Below, one piece after another: positions 5,991 to 6,641 of a DNA stretch of 6,641 nucleotides. This DNA is from JBGPNN01 sp041487495 (GTDB lineage Bacteria > Sysuimicrobiota > Sysuimicrobiia > Sysuimicrobiales > Humicultoraceae): the NCBI GenBank assembly GCA_041487495.1, contig JBGPNN010000192.1, forward strand, positions 1-6,641, read 5' to 3'. The number at the start of each line of letters is the position of its first letter. The first letter of the stretch is position 1. A program made the position numbers and the translations under genes. The notes beneath the pieces are model-generated. The model was not told where the DNA came from and did no database searches. It saw only the letters and a list, made by a program, of their open reading frames with translations.

Positions 5991-6616
5991 CGACTCACCC
6001 ACCAGGCGGCCAGCGCCAACAGCCCGAAGGCCAGAATGATCGTCCCCGAAATTCTGTTCACCCAGCGCAGACGACCCACATCGAATCGCCGGCGCATCGT
6101 ACTGACCGCGCCGCTCAACGTCAGCCACCAGAGCGCCGAGCCGAGGAAGACCCCGGCCACGAGCATCGCCGCTGACGCATAGTTCGCGGCAGGCCCCGCG
6201 AGTCCCAACCCGGCGAAGACAGCTCCAAAGGACAGGATGGTCATAGGGTTCGTCAGCGTCAAGAGGAACGTCGATACGTAGGCACCCACGAGCCCGCTCG
6301 ACCGCGGCGCGATCGCGTCCGCGGCGGGTCGCGCCAGGTACGTCGAAAGGCCAAGATAACAGAGAAAGACCCCGCCGACGAGCCGCAGCCAGGGCTGCAT
6401 TCCAATCAGGACGGACGATATGACGGTCAACCCGAAACCGGCGACGGTCCCGTAGAGCGCGTCGGCCGTAGCGGCGCCCAGACCGGAGATGAGCCCCACC
6501 GTGCGCCCGTCGGCCAGCGTCCGCCTGATGCACAGGACGCCAATGGGTCCGACGGGGGCGGCAATGGAGAACCCGATGACGGTCCCTCTGAGCAGGAACG
6601 CGGCGTCCATGAGCAT
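5987..6616 (-). CDS. LysE/RhtB-family amino-acid exporter
   Basis: An inner-membrane protein of 209 residues, typical of the LysE/RhtB family, which exports amino acids or derivatives. The family signature lies at 20-56: APVGPIGVLCIRR (20-32), then a cytoplasmic DGRTVGLISGLGAATADALYG (36-56). Helices are predicted at about 5-28, 38-66, 74-95, 110-137, 146-170 and 189-207. TLTNPMTILSFGAVFAGLGL (120-139) is the conserved second-half proline helix. The start at 6616 has GAAGG a few bases upstream; ATG 6610 is a second option, removing two residues. Only 25 bp upstream are visible, so the promoter and any earlier operon gene are outside the window. It heads the visible operon with the Rid and unknown genes. 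The exact substrate cannot be read from the sequence. Confidence 0.9.
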   Translation of the reverse strand: MLMDAAFLLRGTVIGFSIAAPVGPIGVLCIRRTLADGRTVGLISGLGAATADALYGTVAGFGLTVISSVLIGMQPWLRLVGGVFLCYLGLSTYLARPAADAIAPRSSGLVGAYVSTFLLTLTNPMTILSFGAVFAGLGLAGPAANYASAAMLVAGVFLGSALWWLTLSGAVSTMRRRFDVGRLRWVNRISGTIILAFGLLALAAWWVSR

Positions 6617-6641
6617 GAGGCCTTCGTGATCCCGGAATTGG

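Noticed and set aside
5991..6533. N-terminal extension of the Rid frame giving a 314-residue fusion
   Set aside because: The added part is wholly inside the LysE gene in another frame and has no domain; the 133-residue form matches family length and starts at an ATGA overlap.

Overview
The window is GC-rich bacterial DNA. It has strong G/C bias at third codon positions, tightly packed genes and one GTG start following a stop by a single base. No rRNA, tRNA or phylogenetic marker is present, so the host cannot be named. Style and gene content would fit a soil or groundwater bacterium from a high-GC lineage, but that is inference. I see no CRISPR array, insertion sequence, integrase, phage gene or tRNA.

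Layout from left to right. (1) On the minus strand, running off the left edge, lies the N-terminal part of a secreted ABC-transporter substrate-binding protein. Its signal peptide and a strong ribosome binding site are visible. (2) Divergent from it across a 113-bp gap, on the plus strand, is a choline-kinase-like phosphotransferase. (3) Convergent with that, 15 bp away, is a stand-alone class I glutamine amidotransferase with a long C-terminal extension. (4) Only 16 bp from the start of the amidotransferase, on the plus strand, an aldehyde dehydrogenase begins, followed after 1 bp by a ten-helix EamA/DMT transporter. (5) The right end is a minus-strand operon read from the right edge: a LysE/RhtB exporter, a Rid-family protein overlapping it by ATGA, and an unrecognised, lysine-free protein of about 215 residues. 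The last gene overlaps the end of the DMT transporter by 74 bp tail to tail.

The left five genes look like a small module for taking up and processing a nitrogen-containing small molecule. The binding protein would bring in an amine or similar compound. The kinase, amidotransferase and aldehyde dehydrogenase are the kinds of enzymes that phosphorylate, deamidate or oxidise amino alcohols, gamma-glutamyl amines and amino aldehydes. The DMT protein would move a metabolite out. The substrate is not determined by the sequence. The right operon combines a probable amino-acid exporter with a Rid protein that lacks the catalytic arginine of true RidA, plus a protein of unknown function.

The points most worth a second look are four: the unknown protein and its uncertain start, the arginine loss in the Rid protein, the very short divergent spacer between amidotransferase and dehydrogenase, and the alternating-strand amine-type cluster.
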